Positions 33,024 through 42,201 of a stretch of DNA of 64,000 bases are shown here, piece after piece. The number at the start of each line of letters is the position of its first letter. Positions within the stretch are counted from its first letter, which is position 1. Source of the stretch: Paracoccus sp. SCSIO 75233. Its GTDB lineage: Bacteria > Pseudomonadota > Alphaproteobacteria > Rhodobacterales > Rhodobacteraceae. The position numbers and the translations under genes were made by a program. The stretch is taken from the NCBI RefSeq assembly GCF_027912675.1, contig NZ_CP115757.1, positions 372,001 through 436,000 on the forward strand, read 5' to 3'. The notes under the pieces were generated by a model, which was given only the letters and a program-made list of their open reading frames with translations, did no database searches and was not told the origin of the DNA.

Positions 33024-34445
33024 CTATGCCGCCGAGCCTCCGACCGTCAGCCCGCCGATCATCAGCGTGGGCAGGCCGACGCCGACCGGCACCCACTGGC
33101 CCTGCTTGCCGCAGGTGCCGATGCCGGGGTCCAGGGCTGTGTCGTTGCCGATGGCGCGGATGTGTTGAAGCGCCGTCGCGCCGTCTCCGATCAGGGTCGC
33201 GCCACGGATGGGCGCGCCGATCTGGCCGTTTCTGACCCGGTAAGCCTCGGTGCAGGAAAAGACAAACTTGCCGTTGGTGATGTCGACCTGACCGCCGCCG
33301 AAGCCGACCGCATAGATACCGTCCTTGAGATCGGAGAGGATCGCGTCCGGGCTTGCCTCGCCCCCCAGCATGAAAGTGTTGGTCATGCGCGGCATCGGTG
33401 CGTGGGCATAGCTTTCGCGACGTCCATTGCCAGTCGGCTGAACCCCCATCAGCCGCGCATTCTGACGGTCCTGAAGATAGCCGACCAACACGCCGTCTTC
33501 GATCAGGACATTGCGTCCGGGGGCAGAGCCTTCGTCATCGACGCTGATCGAACCGCGCCGGTCGGGGATGGTTCCGTCGTCGATCACGGTCACGCCGGGG
33601 GCGGCGACCCGCTGACCCATCAGACCGGCGAAGGCCGAATGGCCCTTGCGGTTGAAATCGCCTTCCAGCCCGTGACCGACCGCCTCATGCAGCAGAATGC
33701 CGGGCCAGCCGGGGCCGAGGACGACGTCCATCACCCCGGCCGGGGCCGGTTCGGCACCGAGATTGACCAGTGCGATGCGCAGCGCCTCTGCCACCTGCGC
33801 CTGCCAGAAGGCTGGCTCCAGCAGGCCGCTGAGCGAAATCCGTCCGCCACCGCCTGCGCCGCCGGTTTCGCGCCGGGCGTTATCCTCGACAATGACTGCG
33901 ACATTCAGTCGCGCCATCGGCCTTATGTCGGTGACGAGCCCGCCTTCGGGACGCAGGATCGCGACCTCCTGAAGGCTGGTCGCGATGGAGACCGTGGCCT
34001 GCACCACGCGCGGATCGAGATCGCGGGCATATGCGTCAATTTCACGCAGCAGCGCGATGCGGGTGGCGATGTCGATCCCCTGTGCCGGATCGGCGCGCGC
34101 ATAAAGAGGGGTAATATCCGCCTGTGGTGGCAGGGCGAGGCTGCGGCCATCGTTGCGAACCGCGAGGCGCACTGTTTCCGCTGCCCTTTTCAGTGCTGGC
34201 AGGGTAAGCTCGGTCGAATGGGCGTAGCCGGTGACTTCGCCCGCGACGGCGCGCAGGCCAAAGCCACGGCTGGCGGTGTAGCTGGAGCCGCGCAGCCGCC
34301 GGTCGTCATAGACCAGCGTTTCGGAGTGGGACCGTTCGACGAAAAGCTCACCATCATCGGCGCCCGCTGTGGCGTCGCGCAGCACGGCAAGTGCGGCGTC
34401 ATGGTCAAAGTGATTCTCGAACGGCTGAAATGCGGCGCTTGTCAT
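33024..34445 (-). CDS. tldD: Metalloprotease TldD
   Basis: The start is ATG at 34445 (MTSAAFQPFENHFDHDAALAVL). The frame runs upstream, but only this start gives the normal length of 473 residues. The zinc-binding motif HEAVGHGLEGDFNRKGHSAF is intact, with both His and the downstream Glu. Other family blocks include VFSCTEAYRVRNGQIGAPIRGATLIG. TldD works with TldE/PmbA to degrade unfolded peptides and process modified peptides such as microcins. The TldE gene is not in the window. It is convergent with the hydrolase gene and divergent from ctaC. Confidence 0.96.
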   Translation of the reverse strand: MTSAAFQPFENHFDHDAALAVLRDATAGADDGELFVERSHSETLVYDDRRLRGSSYTASRGFGLRAVAGEVTGYAHSTELTLPALKRAAETVRLAVRNDGRSLALPPQADITPLYARADPAQGIDIATRIALLREIDAYARDLDPRVVQATVSIATSLQEVAILRPEGGLVTDIRPMARLNVAVIVEDNARRETGGAGGGGRISLSGLLEPAFWQAQVAEALRIALVNLGAEPAPAGVMDVVLGPGWPGILLHEAVGHGLEGDFNRKGHSAFAGLMGQRVAAPGVTVIDDGTIPDRRGSISVDDEGSAPGRNVLIEDGVLVGYLQDRQNARLMGVQPTGNGRRESYAHAPMPRMTNTFMLGGEASPDAILSDLKDGIYAVGFGGGQVDITNGKFVFSCTEAYRVRNGQIGAPIRGATLIGDGATALQHIRAIGNDTALDPGIGTCGKQGQWVPVGVGLPTLMIGGLTVGGSAA

Positions 34446-34620
34446 GATCTGTTCCGAAAAGATGATAAAGTAGGTTATGACTGGCAGCAGGCCTTGGCAT
34501 GTGCTGTCTTGTCGCAGGCGGGGTTTTATGGTTGTAAACGGAAAAAGTTGGACTCGAAAGGGCGGAGACCTCGGTTGTGCCCCAAGACGAAAACGGCAGG
34601 TAACGGCAAGGGATACTCGG

Positions 34621-35505
34621 ATGGTGGCTCCAGCAATGATGCGCCGCGTAATGGCGGCAGGTATGGGTGCAGCAGCGATGCTGGCGTCGGGCGCGGCATT
34701 CGCGCAGGACGTGCTGGGGGATCTGCCCGTGATCGGCAAGCCCGAGCCGCGCGGACTGGGTTTTCAGGAAGCGGTCAGCCCGCAGGCCTATGACCAGCAA
34801 TGGCTGGACCATTACGTCCTGATCATCATCACCGTCGTCACGGTCTTCGTCTGTGCGCTGCTGCTGTGGTGCATCTTCCGCTTCAACCGCCGTGCGAACC
34901 CGACACCGGCGCGGTTCAGCCACAACACCCCGATCGAGATCACCTGGACGCTGGTGCCGATTCTCATCCTGATCTCCATCGGCGTGTTCTCGCTGCCGAT
35001 CCTGTTCCGTCAGCTGTCGATCCCGCAGGATCCGTCGGTGGTCATCAAGGCCATCGGCCACCAGTGGTACTGGTCCTATGAGTACCCGGATGAAGAGATC
35101 GCCTTTGATGCCTTCCTGCTGCCGAAGGAAGATCTGGCGGCGAATGGCTATGCCGAGGATGAATATCTGCTGGCGACCGACAATCCGGTCGTGGTCCCGG
35201 TCGGGCAGGAAGTGCTGATGCAGTTCACCGCCACCGACGTGATCCACAGCTGGACGATCCCGGCCTTTGCCGTGAAGCAGGACGCGGTTCCGGGCCGTAT
35301 CGCGCAGATGGCCTTCACCGTGGAGAAAGAGGGCGTCTATTTCGGCCAGTGTTCCGAGCTTTGCGGGATCAACCACGCCTATATGCCCATCGTTGTCAAA
35401 GCTGTCGCGCCGGAGAAATACGCCGCGTGGCTGGAAGGCGCGAAGGTGGAATTCGCCGAGGCCGATCTGAAAGACGCCCAGCCGATCCAAATGGCCGCGC
35501 GCTGA
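34621..35505 (+). CDS. ctaC: Cytochrome c oxidase subunit II
   Basis: The start is ATG 34621 ([20 protein letters not shown]); ATG 34636 is an alternative. A signal peptide ends at ASGAAFAQ. Two membrane helices follow ([22 protein letters not shown] and [22 protein letters not shown]). The C-terminal cupredoxin domain carries the binuclear CuA ligands: His in TDVIHSW, and the [14 protein letters not shown] cluster of two Cys, Glu, His and Met. It accepts electrons from cytochrome c. Length is 294 residues. It starts the ctaC-ctaB-orf-ctaG-ctaE cluster, the same order as in Paracoccus. Subunit I (ctaD) is not in the window. Confidence 0.97.
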   Translation: MVAPAMMRRVMAAGMGAAAMLASGAAFAQDVLGDLPVIGKPEPRGLGFQEAVSPQAYDQQWLDHYVLIIITVVTVFVCALLLWCIFRFNRRANPTPARFSHNTPIEITWTLVPILILISIGVFSLPILFRQLSIPQDPSVVIKAIGHQWYWSYEYPDEEIAFDAFLLPKEDLAANGYAEDEYLLATDNPVVVPVGQEVLMQFTATDVIHSWTIPAFAVKQDAVPGRIAQMAFTVEKEGVYFGQCSELCGINHAYMPIVVKAVAPEKYAAWLEGAKVEFAEADLKDAQPIQMAAR

Positions 35506-35523
35506 TCGGAAGGGTGAGCTGAG

Positions 35524-36438
35524 TTGACCGACGCAAGCACATATCAGCGACCGGGCGAGGCCGAGTTCGGCGACTACATCGCGCTGCTAAAGCCGCGCGT
35601 GATGTCGCTGGTGGTTTTTACCGCCTTTGTCGGACTTATCGTCGCCCCGGTGAACCTTCACCCGCTGGTGTCGTTCTGTGCGATCCTGTTCATTGCCATT
35701 GGCGGGGGCGCATCTGGCGCGCTGAATATGTGGTATGACGCCGATATCGACGCCGTGATGCGCCGCACCCGGTCCCGCCCGGTCCCGTCCGGGCGCGTGT
35801 CCGAGGGTGAGGCTCTGGGCCTCGGTCTGGCGCTGTCGGGGCTGTCTGTGATGATGCTGGGCCTTGCCGCGAACTGGTTTGCGGCTGGTTTCCTTGCCTT
35901 CACCATCTTCTTTTACGCCGTCATCTACACGATCTGGCTGAAACGCTCGACGCCGCAGAATATCGTCATTGGCGGTGCTGCCGGTGCGTTCCCGCCGATG
36001 ATCGGCTGGGCGGCTGCGACCGGGGGCATCGCGATCGAATCGCTGCTGATGTTTGCGCTGATCTTCTTCTGGACGCCGCCGCATTTCTGGGCGCTGGCGC
36101 TGTTCATGAAGGAAGATTATCGCGAGGCTGGCGTGCCGATGCTGAATGTCACGCATGGCCGCGATGTCACCCGCCGGCATATTTTCGGCTACACGCTGGT
36201 GCTGGCGCCGTTCGCGATCTGGCTGGGTCTGACCTCCGTTGGCGGGCCGATCTATCTGGCGGTAGCGGTTGTGCTGAATGCGCTGTTCATCTGGCGCGGC
36301 TGGCAGGTCATGCGCCGCACGGATGAGCAATCCTATGCCGACGGTCACAAGGCCGAGAAAGCGTTCTTCAAGCTGTCGCTCTATTATCTGTTCGCACATT
36401 TCGCGGCGCTTCTCATTCAGCATTGGGTGTCGATGTGA
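35524..36438 (+). CDS. ctaB: Protoheme IX farnesyltransferase (heme O synthase)
   Basis: This 304-residue membrane protein of the UbiA family has the two Asp-rich prenyl-binding motifs, in [15 protein letters not shown] and in [13 protein letters not shown], and about nine hydrophobic segments. It attaches a farnesyl group to heme B to give heme O for the aa3 oxidase. The start appears to be TTG 35524, with AAGGGTGAG upstream; no ATG lies nearby before the conserved [11 protein letters not shown] region. It ends sharing a base with the next small gene. Confidence 0.95.
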   Translation: MTDASTYQRPGEAEFGDYIALLKPRVMSLVVFTAFVGLIVAPVNLHPLVSFCAILFIAIGGGASGALNMWYDADIDAVMRRTRSRPVPSGRVSEGEALGLGLALSGLSVMMLGLAANWFAAGFLAFTIFFYAVIYTIWLKRSTPQNIVIGGAAGAFPPMIGWAAATGGIAIESLLMFALIFFWTPPHFWALALFMKEDYREAGVPMLNVTHGRDVTRRHIFGYTLVLAPFAIWLGLTSVGGPIYLAVAVVLNALFIWRGWQVMRRTDEQSYADGHKAEKAFFKLSLYYLFAHFAALLIQHWVSM

Positions 36439-36710
36439 TGGCGCTGCGGACCGAACATGAGCTTCACGCGCGCCGCCGGTCGCGCAATGTCGGGTTGCTG
36501 ATTGTGCTGCTGAGCTTTGCGGCGCTGGTCTTTGCCCTGTCGGTGGTGAAGGTGACCAGCGGCAATCAGGCCTCGCTGGAAGGGTTCGATCATCAGGTGC
36601 GCCCAGCATTGCTGCCACGCGAGGACGGCACGGAAATCGCACCGAGTGACGATCCCGTGGCCGCGCCGGGCACCCCGGCAGCCGAACAAGGGGCGAGGAC
36701 CGCACCATGA
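36438..36710 (+). CDS. Small membrane protein in the cta cluster (CoxF-like position)
   Basis: ATG 36438 shares its A with the ctaB stop, and the stop overlaps the ctaG start by 4 bases. The 90-residue product has a basic N-terminus ([17 protein letters not shown]), one membrane segment ([22 protein letters not shown]) and a Pro/Ala-rich tail. Alphaproteobacterial oxidase clusters usually have such a small gene between ctaB and ctaG, sometimes named coxF. Its tight coupling on both sides and conserved place support a role in oxidase assembly, though no biochemical function is visible. Confidence 0.82.
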   Translation: MALRTEHELHARRRSRNVGLLIVLLSFAALVFALSVVKVTSGNQASLEGFDHQVRPALLPREDGTEIAPSDDPVAAPGTPAAEQGARTAP

Positions 36711-37324
36711 GCATTCTGCCGAAAGACAAGAACCTGCGCGTCGTGACGATCCTTGTCGGGGTCGTGCTGACGATGGGTTCGCTCGCTTGGGCCGCGGTGC
36801 CGTTTTATAACTGGTTCTGCCGGGTCACGGGCTATGCGGGCACGACGCAGGTCGCGGATGCGGAAGGCGTCGAAGGGCAGGTGATCCTGGACGAAAAGAT
36901 CACCATCCGCTTCGACGGGAATATCGACCCGGACCTGCCGTGGAGCTTCAAGCCCATGCAGCGCTCGATGATGGAGATCCGCATCGGTGAAACCGGCATG
37001 GCGTTTTACGAGGCGATCAACAATTCCGACCGACCGATCACCGGGCGCGCATCCTATAACGTGGCACCGGATATTGCCGGGTCGTTCTTCTACAAAATCG
37101 ACTGTTTCTGCTTTACCGAGCAGACGCTCCAGCCCGGTGAGCGGGTGGAGATGCCGGTGGTGTTCGACGTTGATCCGGCCATCGTGACCGACCGCGATGC
37201 CTACAAGGTCCGCGACATCACGCTGAGCTACACTTTCCACGAATACAACTCGCCCGATTCCAAAGCGTCCAGCGACACGCAGGCTGCGCTGACGCCGGAA
37301 TCCGATGAAACCAGAATAAACTGA
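36707..37324 (+). CDS. ctaG: Cytochrome c oxidase copper chaperone CtaG/Cox11
   Basis: The 205-residue protein has one N-terminal membrane helix ([27 protein letters not shown]) and a periplasmic immunoglobulin-like domain. The copper-binding CFCF motif lies in [12 protein letters not shown], and other family blocks are [20 protein letters not shown] and [10 protein letters not shown]. It delivers copper to the CuB site of subunit I. It overlaps the preceding gene by 4 bases and precedes ctaE by 20 bases. Confidence 0.96.
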   Translation: MSILPKDKNLRVVTILVGVVLTMGSLAWAAVPFYNWFCRVTGYAGTTQVADAEGVEGQVILDEKITIRFDGNIDPDLPWSFKPMQRSMMEIRIGETGMAFYEAINNSDRPITGRASYNVAPDIAGSFFYKIDCFCFTEQTLQPGERVEMPVVFDVDPAIVTDRDAYKVRDITLSYTFHEYNSPDSKASSDTQAALTPESDETRIN

Positions 37325-37344
37325 CGCAATAGCGGGGACAGCCA

Positions 37345-38145
37345 ATGGCGCATGCGAAGAACCACGACTACCATATTCTGCCGCCCTCGATCTGGCCGCT
37401 GATCACCGCTGTGTCGGTGTTCGTCATGCTGAGCGGCGCGGTTCTGTGGATGAAGGATGGCGGCCCGTGGATGTTCCTGATCGGTCTGGTCGGCGTCCTC
37501 TACTGCATGTTCGGCTGGTGGGCCGATGTCGTCCGCGAAGGTGAAACCGGCGATCACACCCCGGTCGTGCAGATCGGTCTGCGCTACGGCGTGATCCTGT
37601 TCATCATGTCCGAGGTGATGTTCTTCGTCGCCTGGTTCTGGGCGTTCTTCAAGAATGCGCTTTACCCGATGGGACCGGAAAGCCCGATCCGCGATGGTGT
37701 CTGGCCGCCGGAAGGCATTCAGACCTTTGACCCGTGGCACCTGCCGCTGATCAACACGCTGATCCTGCTGCTGTCGGGCTGTGCTGTGACATGGGCGCAC
37801 CATGCGCTCGTCCACGAAAACAACCGCAAGGACGCGATTACCGGCACGGCCATTGCTGTGGTTCTGGGTATCTGCTTCACCATCCTGCAGGCCTACGAAT
37901 ACAGCCACGCGGCGTTCGGCCTGTCTGACACTGTCTATGGCGGCGTGTTCTACATGGCGACCGGCTTCCACGGCTTCCACGTCATCATCGGGACCATCTT
38001 CCTGTTCGTCTGCCTGATCCGCCTGATGCGCGGCCAAATGAACGACAAGCAGCATGTCGGGTTCGAAGCGGCTGCATGGTACTGGCACTTCGTCGACGTG
38101 GTCTGGCTGTTCCTGTTCTTCGCGATCTATATCTGGGGTCGCTGA
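37345..38145 (+). CDS. ctaE: Cytochrome c oxidase subunit III
   Basis: This 266-residue protein starts [18 protein letters not shown] and has seven membrane helices. Subunit III hallmarks include [64 protein letters not shown] and the terminal [20 protein letters not shown]. It stabilises the aa3 core and supports proton uptake in subunit I. It is the last structural subunit gene of the cluster and is followed by a weak hairpin and the SURF1 gene. Confidence 0.97.
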   Translation: MAHAKNHDYHILPPSIWPLITAVSVFVMLSGAVLWMKDGGPWMFLIGLVGVLYCMFGWWADVVREGETGDHTPVVQIGLRYGVILFIMSEVMFFVAWFWAFFKNALYPMGPESPIRDGVWPPEGIQTFDPWHLPLINTLILLLSGCAVTWAHHALVHENNRKDAITGTAIAVVLGICFTILQAYEYSHAAFGLSDTVYGGVFYMATGFHGFHVIIGTIFLFVCLIRLMRGQMNDKQHVGFEAAAWYWHFVDVVWLFLFFAIYIWGR

Positions 38146-38174
38146 GCCGCGAACATTGCTGAGTTTGGGAGGGG

Positions 38175-38208
38175 CGGCGCGGGCGATCTGCGCCGTTTCT
38201 CCGTTTCT
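38175..38208 (+). terminator. Possible weak terminator after ctaE
   Basis: The arms CGGCGC (38175-38180) and GCGCCG (38190-38195) form a 6-bp stem with a 9-base loop, followed by TTTCTCCGTTTCT. The stem is short and the T-run is interrupted. Partial termination between ctaE and the SURF1 gene in the 131-base gap is possible. Confidence 0.4.
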
Positions 38209-38276
38209 GCCCCCGCTGTTACCTGATGCCGGGGCTTGTGCCCGGGCGGGCGTCCGGAATATTGCGACAGGATCAC

Positions 38277-38951
38277 ATGCGCCGTTCCATCATTCCTCCC
38301 CTGATCTTTGGCATAGTCGGCACGGCGATTCTGCTCGGCCTCGGGTTCTGGCAACTTGGGCGGCTGGAGTGGAAAGAGACGATGCTGGCCGAAATTCAGG
38401 CCGGGATCGACGCCGAACCGCAGCCGCTGCCGGCTGAGGCCGATCCGTCGATGAAATACATGCCGGTGCTGATCCGGGGTGAGACAACGGGCGAGGAAAT
38501 TCTGGTCCTGTCCGGCACGAAGGAGCGGGGCGGGGGGTATAACGTCATCTCCGGCTTCGTGACCGATGACGGGCGGCGCATCCTCGTGGATCGCGGTTTT
38601 GTCGATCAGGACCAACGGCACGATCCGCGCCCGCCTGCCGCGCTGACCATTCGCGGCAATCTGCACTGGCCGCAGGAGAAGGGCAGTGCGACGCCTGAAC
38701 CCGATCTGGCCGCCGGGATCTGGTTTGCGCGCGATGTGCCGGCGATGGCGGAAATGCTCGACACGGAGCCGCTTCTGGTCGTCGCGGCAGCGGCAGAGGG
38801 CGATGTTCAGGGTGTCCAGCCAATCCCGATTTCCATCGATGGCGTCCCGAACAGCCATCTGTCTTATGCCGTGCAATGGTTCCTGTTCGCCGCGACCTGT
38901 GCAGGGATGACAGCGTGGTTCATCTGGCGTATCAGTCGCCGGACATATTAG
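38277..38951 (+). CDS. SURF1 family cytochrome oxidase assembly protein
   Basis: ATG 38277 (MRRSIIPPLIFGIVGTAILLGLGFWQLGRLEWKE) gives 224 residues with a membrane helix at each end. Family marks are FWQLGRLEWKETML, the central GGGYNVISGF and RILVDRGFVDQD strands, and the C-terminal HLSYAVQWFLFAATCAGMTAWFIWR helix. SURF1 helps insert heme a into subunit I. It follows ctaE by 131 bases and precedes thrC by 9 bases, so it may be transcribed with both groups. Confidence 0.94.
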   Translation: MRRSIIPPLIFGIVGTAILLGLGFWQLGRLEWKETMLAEIQAGIDAEPQPLPAEADPSMKYMPVLIRGETTGEEILVLSGTKERGGGYNVISGFVTDDGRRILVDRGFVDQDQRHDPRPPAALTIRGNLHWPQEKGSATPEPDLAAGIWFARDVPAMAEMLDTEPLLVVAAAAEGDVQGVQPIPISIDGVPNSHLSYAVQWFLFAATCAGMTAWFIWRISRRTY

Positions 38952-38960
38952 GGGCGAAAG

Positions 38961-40343
38961 ATGCGCTATATCTCGACCCGGGGCGGGGCCCCGATCCTTG
39001 ATTTTGAACAGGCCATGCTGACCGGGCTGGCGCGTGACGGCGGGTTGTATCTGCCCGAGACGATCCCGCAGCTTGGTGACATCGCCTCGCTGGAAGGGCT
39101 GCCTTACGAGGAAGCGGCGCTGACGGTCATAAAACCGTTTCTGGGCGAGAGCTTTTCGGACGCGGAACTCAACCGCGCGATAAGCGCCGCTTATGAGAAT
39201 TTCGGTCACGTCGCCCGCGCGCCGCTGCGCCAGCTTGCGCCGGGGCATCACCTTCTGGAGCTGTTCCACGGCCCGACGCTCGCCTTCAAGGATTTCGCAA
39301 TGCAGCTGATCGGGCAGTTGTTCCAGATCGCGCTGGCGCGGTCGGGGCAGCGGATCACCATTGTCGGCGCAACCTCCGGCGATACGGGTTCGGCGGCGAT
39401 CGAGGCATTCCGGGGGCTGGATAACGTGGATGTCTTTATCCTGTTCCCGCATGGCCGCGTGTCGGAGGTGCAGCGCCGGCAGATGACCACGCCGGATGAT
39501 GCGAATGTCCACGCGCTGGCGCTCGATGGGCATTTCGACGATTGTCAGGCGCGACTGAAGGATCTGTTCAACGATCACGCTTTCCGGGACGAGGTCGGGC
39601 TGGCGGGCGTCAATTCGATCAACTGGGCGCGGGTTCTGGCACAGGTGGTCTATTATGTGACTTCCGCCGTCTCGCTCGGCGCGCCGGGTCGGGTCGTGGA
39701 TTTCACCGTGCCGACCGGGAATTTCGGGGATATTCTGGCCGGGCTGGTTGCCAAGCGCATGGGTGTTTCCATCGGCCAGCTTGTGATCGCGACCAACCAG
39801 AACGACATCCTGCACCGCGCGCTGACCACCGGCGAATATCGGGTCGGGGAGGTCGCGCCGTCGATCTCGCCTTCTATGGATATTCAGGTCAGCAGCAATT
39901 TTGAGCGGGCCTTGTTCTGGGCTTACGGCGGCGATGCCGCGGCGATCCGGCAATTGATGGATGAATTGCGGCAGGGCGGGTTCACGATCAGCCAGGGCGC
40001 GTTGCAGGCGCTCCGCGAGGATTTCGTGTCAGGCCGCGCCTCCGAAGCGGAAACGACCGATATGATCCGCACCATCCGGGCGGAGACGGGGGAGATCCTG
40101 TGCCCTCATTCCGCCGTCGGCGTGAAGGTCGCGCGGGAGCATATGCGGGCTGGCGTGCCGATGGTGACGCTCGCGACGGCGCATCCGGCGAAATTCCCCG
40201 ATGCGGTCGAGGCCGCGACCGGGCTGCGCCCCGATCTGCCGCCGCATATGCAGGGCCTGTTCGACAAGCCGGAGCGGCAGACGCGGGTTGAAAACGACGT
40301 GGACGCGCTTAAATCGCTGATCCTTGAACGGAGGACCGCTTGA
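38961..40343 (+). CDS. thrC: Threonine synthase
   Basis: The 460-residue PLP enzyme begins MRYISTRGGAP. It has the Lys-containing GPTLAFKDFAMQL motif that forms the Schiff base, the GATSGDTGSAAIEAFRG phosphate-binding loop, and the long ~460-residue form typical of the class with an N-terminal extension (type II). It converts O-phosphohomoserine to threonine. SURF1 followed by thrC and an M16 peptidase is a common gene order in Rhodobacteraceae as I recall it. Its stop overlaps the TTG start of the peptidase gene. Confidence 0.97.
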   Translation: MRYISTRGGAPILDFEQAMLTGLARDGGLYLPETIPQLGDIASLEGLPYEEAALTVIKPFLGESFSDAELNRAISAAYENFGHVARAPLRQLAPGHHLLELFHGPTLAFKDFAMQLIGQLFQIALARSGQRITIVGATSGDTGSAAIEAFRGLDNVDVFILFPHGRVSEVQRRQMTTPDDANVHALALDGHFDDCQARLKDLFNDHAFRDEVGLAGVNSINWARVLAQVVYYVTSAVSLGAPGRVVDFTVPTGNFGDILAGLVAKRMGVSIGQLVIATNQNDILHRALTTGEYRVGEVAPSISPSMDIQVSSNFERALFWAYGGDAAAIRQLMDELRQGGFTISQGALQALREDFVSGRASEAETTDMIRTIRAETGEILCPHSAVGVKVAREHMRAGVPMVTLATAHPAKFPDAVEAATGLRPDLPPHMQGLFDKPERQTRVENDVDALKSLILERRTA

Positions 40344-41602
40344 GCGATACGAATATCACCACGCTGCCGAACGGGCTGCGCATCGTCACCCGCCGGATGC
40401 CGAGCCTGCACTCGGCCACGCTGGGAGTCTGGGTCAATGCCGGGGGCCGTGACGAACGGGCCGAGCAGAACGGCATCGCGCATTTTCTGGAGCATATGGC
40501 GTTCAAGGGCACCGCGACCCGGACCGCCCTTCAGATTGCCGAGGAGATCGAGGATGTTGGCGGCTATATCAACGCCTATACCTCCCGTGACACCACGGCC
40601 TACTACGCGCGTGTACTCGCGCCGGATACCTCGCTGGCGCTTGATGTGATTTCCGACATCCTGCTGAACCCGAGCTTTGACGAGCGCGAGATCGAGGTTG
40701 AACGCGGGGTGATCCTACAGGAAATCGGGCAGGCACTGGATACGCCCGATGACATCGTGTTCGACTGGTTGCAGGAAGCCGCCTATCCCGATCAGGCGAT
40801 AGGGCGCACGATACTCGGCCCGGCAGAGCGGGTGTCGCAGTTCGGCCGCCCCGATCTGGCGCGTTTCGTGACGGAGCATTACGGGCCGGGTCAGATGATC
40901 CTCGCCGCGGCGGGCGCGGTCGATCACGACACAATCGTCCGGCAGGCGGAGGCGAGCCTTGGGAAATTGCCCGCGCGTGAGGCTCTGGGGCGTGACGGTG
41001 CCTCGTGGCAGGGTTCCGAAATCCGGCGGGTCAAGAATCTGGAGCAGGCGCATTTCACGCTGGCCTTTGAGGGGCCGGGTTATCTGTCGCCGCAATTCCA
41101 TGCCGCGCAAATCTGGACGGTTGCTATGGGCGGCGGCATGTCCTCGCGGCTGTTTCAGAAAATCCGTGAGGAGCGCGGGTTGTGCTATACGATCTTCGCG
41201 CAATCCGGCTTTCACGACGATACCGGCATGATGACCGTTTATGCGGGGACGGCGGGCGAAGACCTGCCCGAACTTGCGCAGTTGACGGTCGATGAACTGA
41301 AACGCTCCGTCGACAGTCTCAGCGATGCGGAGATTGCGCGTGCTAAGGCACAGCTCAAGGCCGGGATGCTGATGGGACTCGAAAGCAGCTCCGGTCAGGC
41401 GGAACGGATCGCGCGGTCGCTGTCGATCTGGGGCCGTGTGCCGGAACCGGCGGAATCCGCTGCCCGCATCGACGCGGTCACCCGTCAGGACATAGCCGAA
41501 TATGCCGCCGCATTGATCGCACGCCGCCCGGCAATGGCGCTTTACGGTCCGGTCGAGGGCGCGCCGACTCTGGACCGGCTGAGCGAAAGGCTCGCTGCAT
41601 GA
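40340..41602 (+). CDS. M16 family zinc metallopeptidase (mitochondrial-processing-peptidase-like)
   Basis: The start is TTG 40340, with GGAGGA about 6 bases upstream, overlapping the thrC stop. The 420-residue product has the inverse zinc motif HFLEHMAFKGT (HxxEH) in the N-terminal domain with a Glu-rich helix about 75 residues on (REIEVERGVILQEIGQALDTPDD). The C-terminal half has the R/Y substrate pair region (FQKIREERGLCYTIFAQS). It resembles the alphaproteobacterial relatives of the mitochondrial processing peptidase beta subunit. It probably cleaves peptides or signal sequences. Confidence 0.94.
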   Translation: MSDTNITTLPNGLRIVTRRMPSLHSATLGVWVNAGGRDERAEQNGIAHFLEHMAFKGTATRTALQIAEEIEDVGGYINAYTSRDTTAYYARVLAPDTSLALDVISDILLNPSFDEREIEVERGVILQEIGQALDTPDDIVFDWLQEAAYPDQAIGRTILGPAERVSQFGRPDLARFVTEHYGPGQMILAAAGAVDHDTIVRQAEASLGKLPAREALGRDGASWQGSEIRRVKNLEQAHFTLAFEGPGYLSPQFHAAQIWTVAMGGGMSSRLFQKIREERGLCYTIFAQSGFHDDTGMMTVYAGTAGEDLPELAQLTVDELKRSVDSLSDAEIARAKAQLKAGMLMGLESSSGQAERIARSLSIWGRVPEPAESAARIDAVTRQDIAEYAAALIARRPAMALYGPVEGAPTLDRLSERLAA

Positions 41603-42186
41603 TGTTTGCGCGGCGTCGTCCGATACGGGTAGAAACCGAACGGACGGTGCTGCGCCTGCCGCAGCATTCGGATTTCAACGCCTGGACCATGCTGCGCGCC
41701 GAAAGCCGCGAGTTTCTGACCCCGTGGGAGCCGACATGGTCGGAGGATCATCTGTCGCGGAAGGCCTTCACCAACCGGGTCTATTGGGCGCAGCGGGCCA
41801 GCCGGAATGGCACGGCGATCCCGTTTTTTGTCGAACGCAGCGTTGACGGTGTCCTGCTGGGGGCGATCACGCTGGACAATATCCGTCGAGGTCCCGCTCA
41901 GATGGCAACGATTGGTTACTGGATCGGTGCGCCACATGCGCGTCAGGGCTATATGGCGGAGGCGATCTCGGCTGTCGTCAATCATGCCTTCACGGGAATG
42001 GACCTGTCCCGGATCGAGGCGGCGTGCCTGTCCGACAATGTCGCCTCCCGTGCGGTTCTGGAGCGGTCGGGCTTCAAATATGAGGGCGTGGCGCAAAGCT
42101 ATTTGCAGATAAACGGACGCTGGCGGACGCATGTTCTCTATGCCAATCTGCGCCACGACCGGCGGGGCCGTACCGACGCCGGATAG
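41599..42186 (+). CDS. GNAT family N-acetyltransferase (RimJ/RimL type)
   Basis: The 195-residue product overlaps the peptidase stop by 4 bases. GNAT signs are the acetyl-CoA-binding IGAPHARQGYMAEAISAVVNHAF segment and the C-terminal ARIEACLSDN-type strand (SRIEAACLSDNVASRAVLERSGFKYEG). This layout matches RimJ/RimL acetyltransferases that modify protein N-termini or small amines. The actual substrate is unknown. It is followed 15 bases later by the FAD oxidase gene. Confidence 0.9.
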   Translation: MMFARRRPIRVETERTVLRLPQHSDFNAWTMLRAESREFLTPWEPTWSEDHLSRKAFTNRVYWAQRASRNGTAIPFFVERSVDGVLLGAITLDNIRRGPAQMATIGYWIGAPHARQGYMAEAISAVVNHAFTGMDLSRIEAACLSDNVASRAVLERSGFKYEGVAQSYLQINGRWRTHVLYANLRHDRRGRTDAG

Positions 42187-42201
42187 GATAGGGGAAGACA
42201 G

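Noticed and set aside
33003..34793. 596-codon plus-strand frame opposite tldD running into ctaC
   Set aside because: tldD has an intact HEAVGH motif on the other strand, and the start of ctaC lies in another frame.
38127..39953. 608-codon minus-strand frame opposite surf1 and thrC
   Set aside because: Both plus-strand genes have full family signatures, and the frame covers them in antisense.
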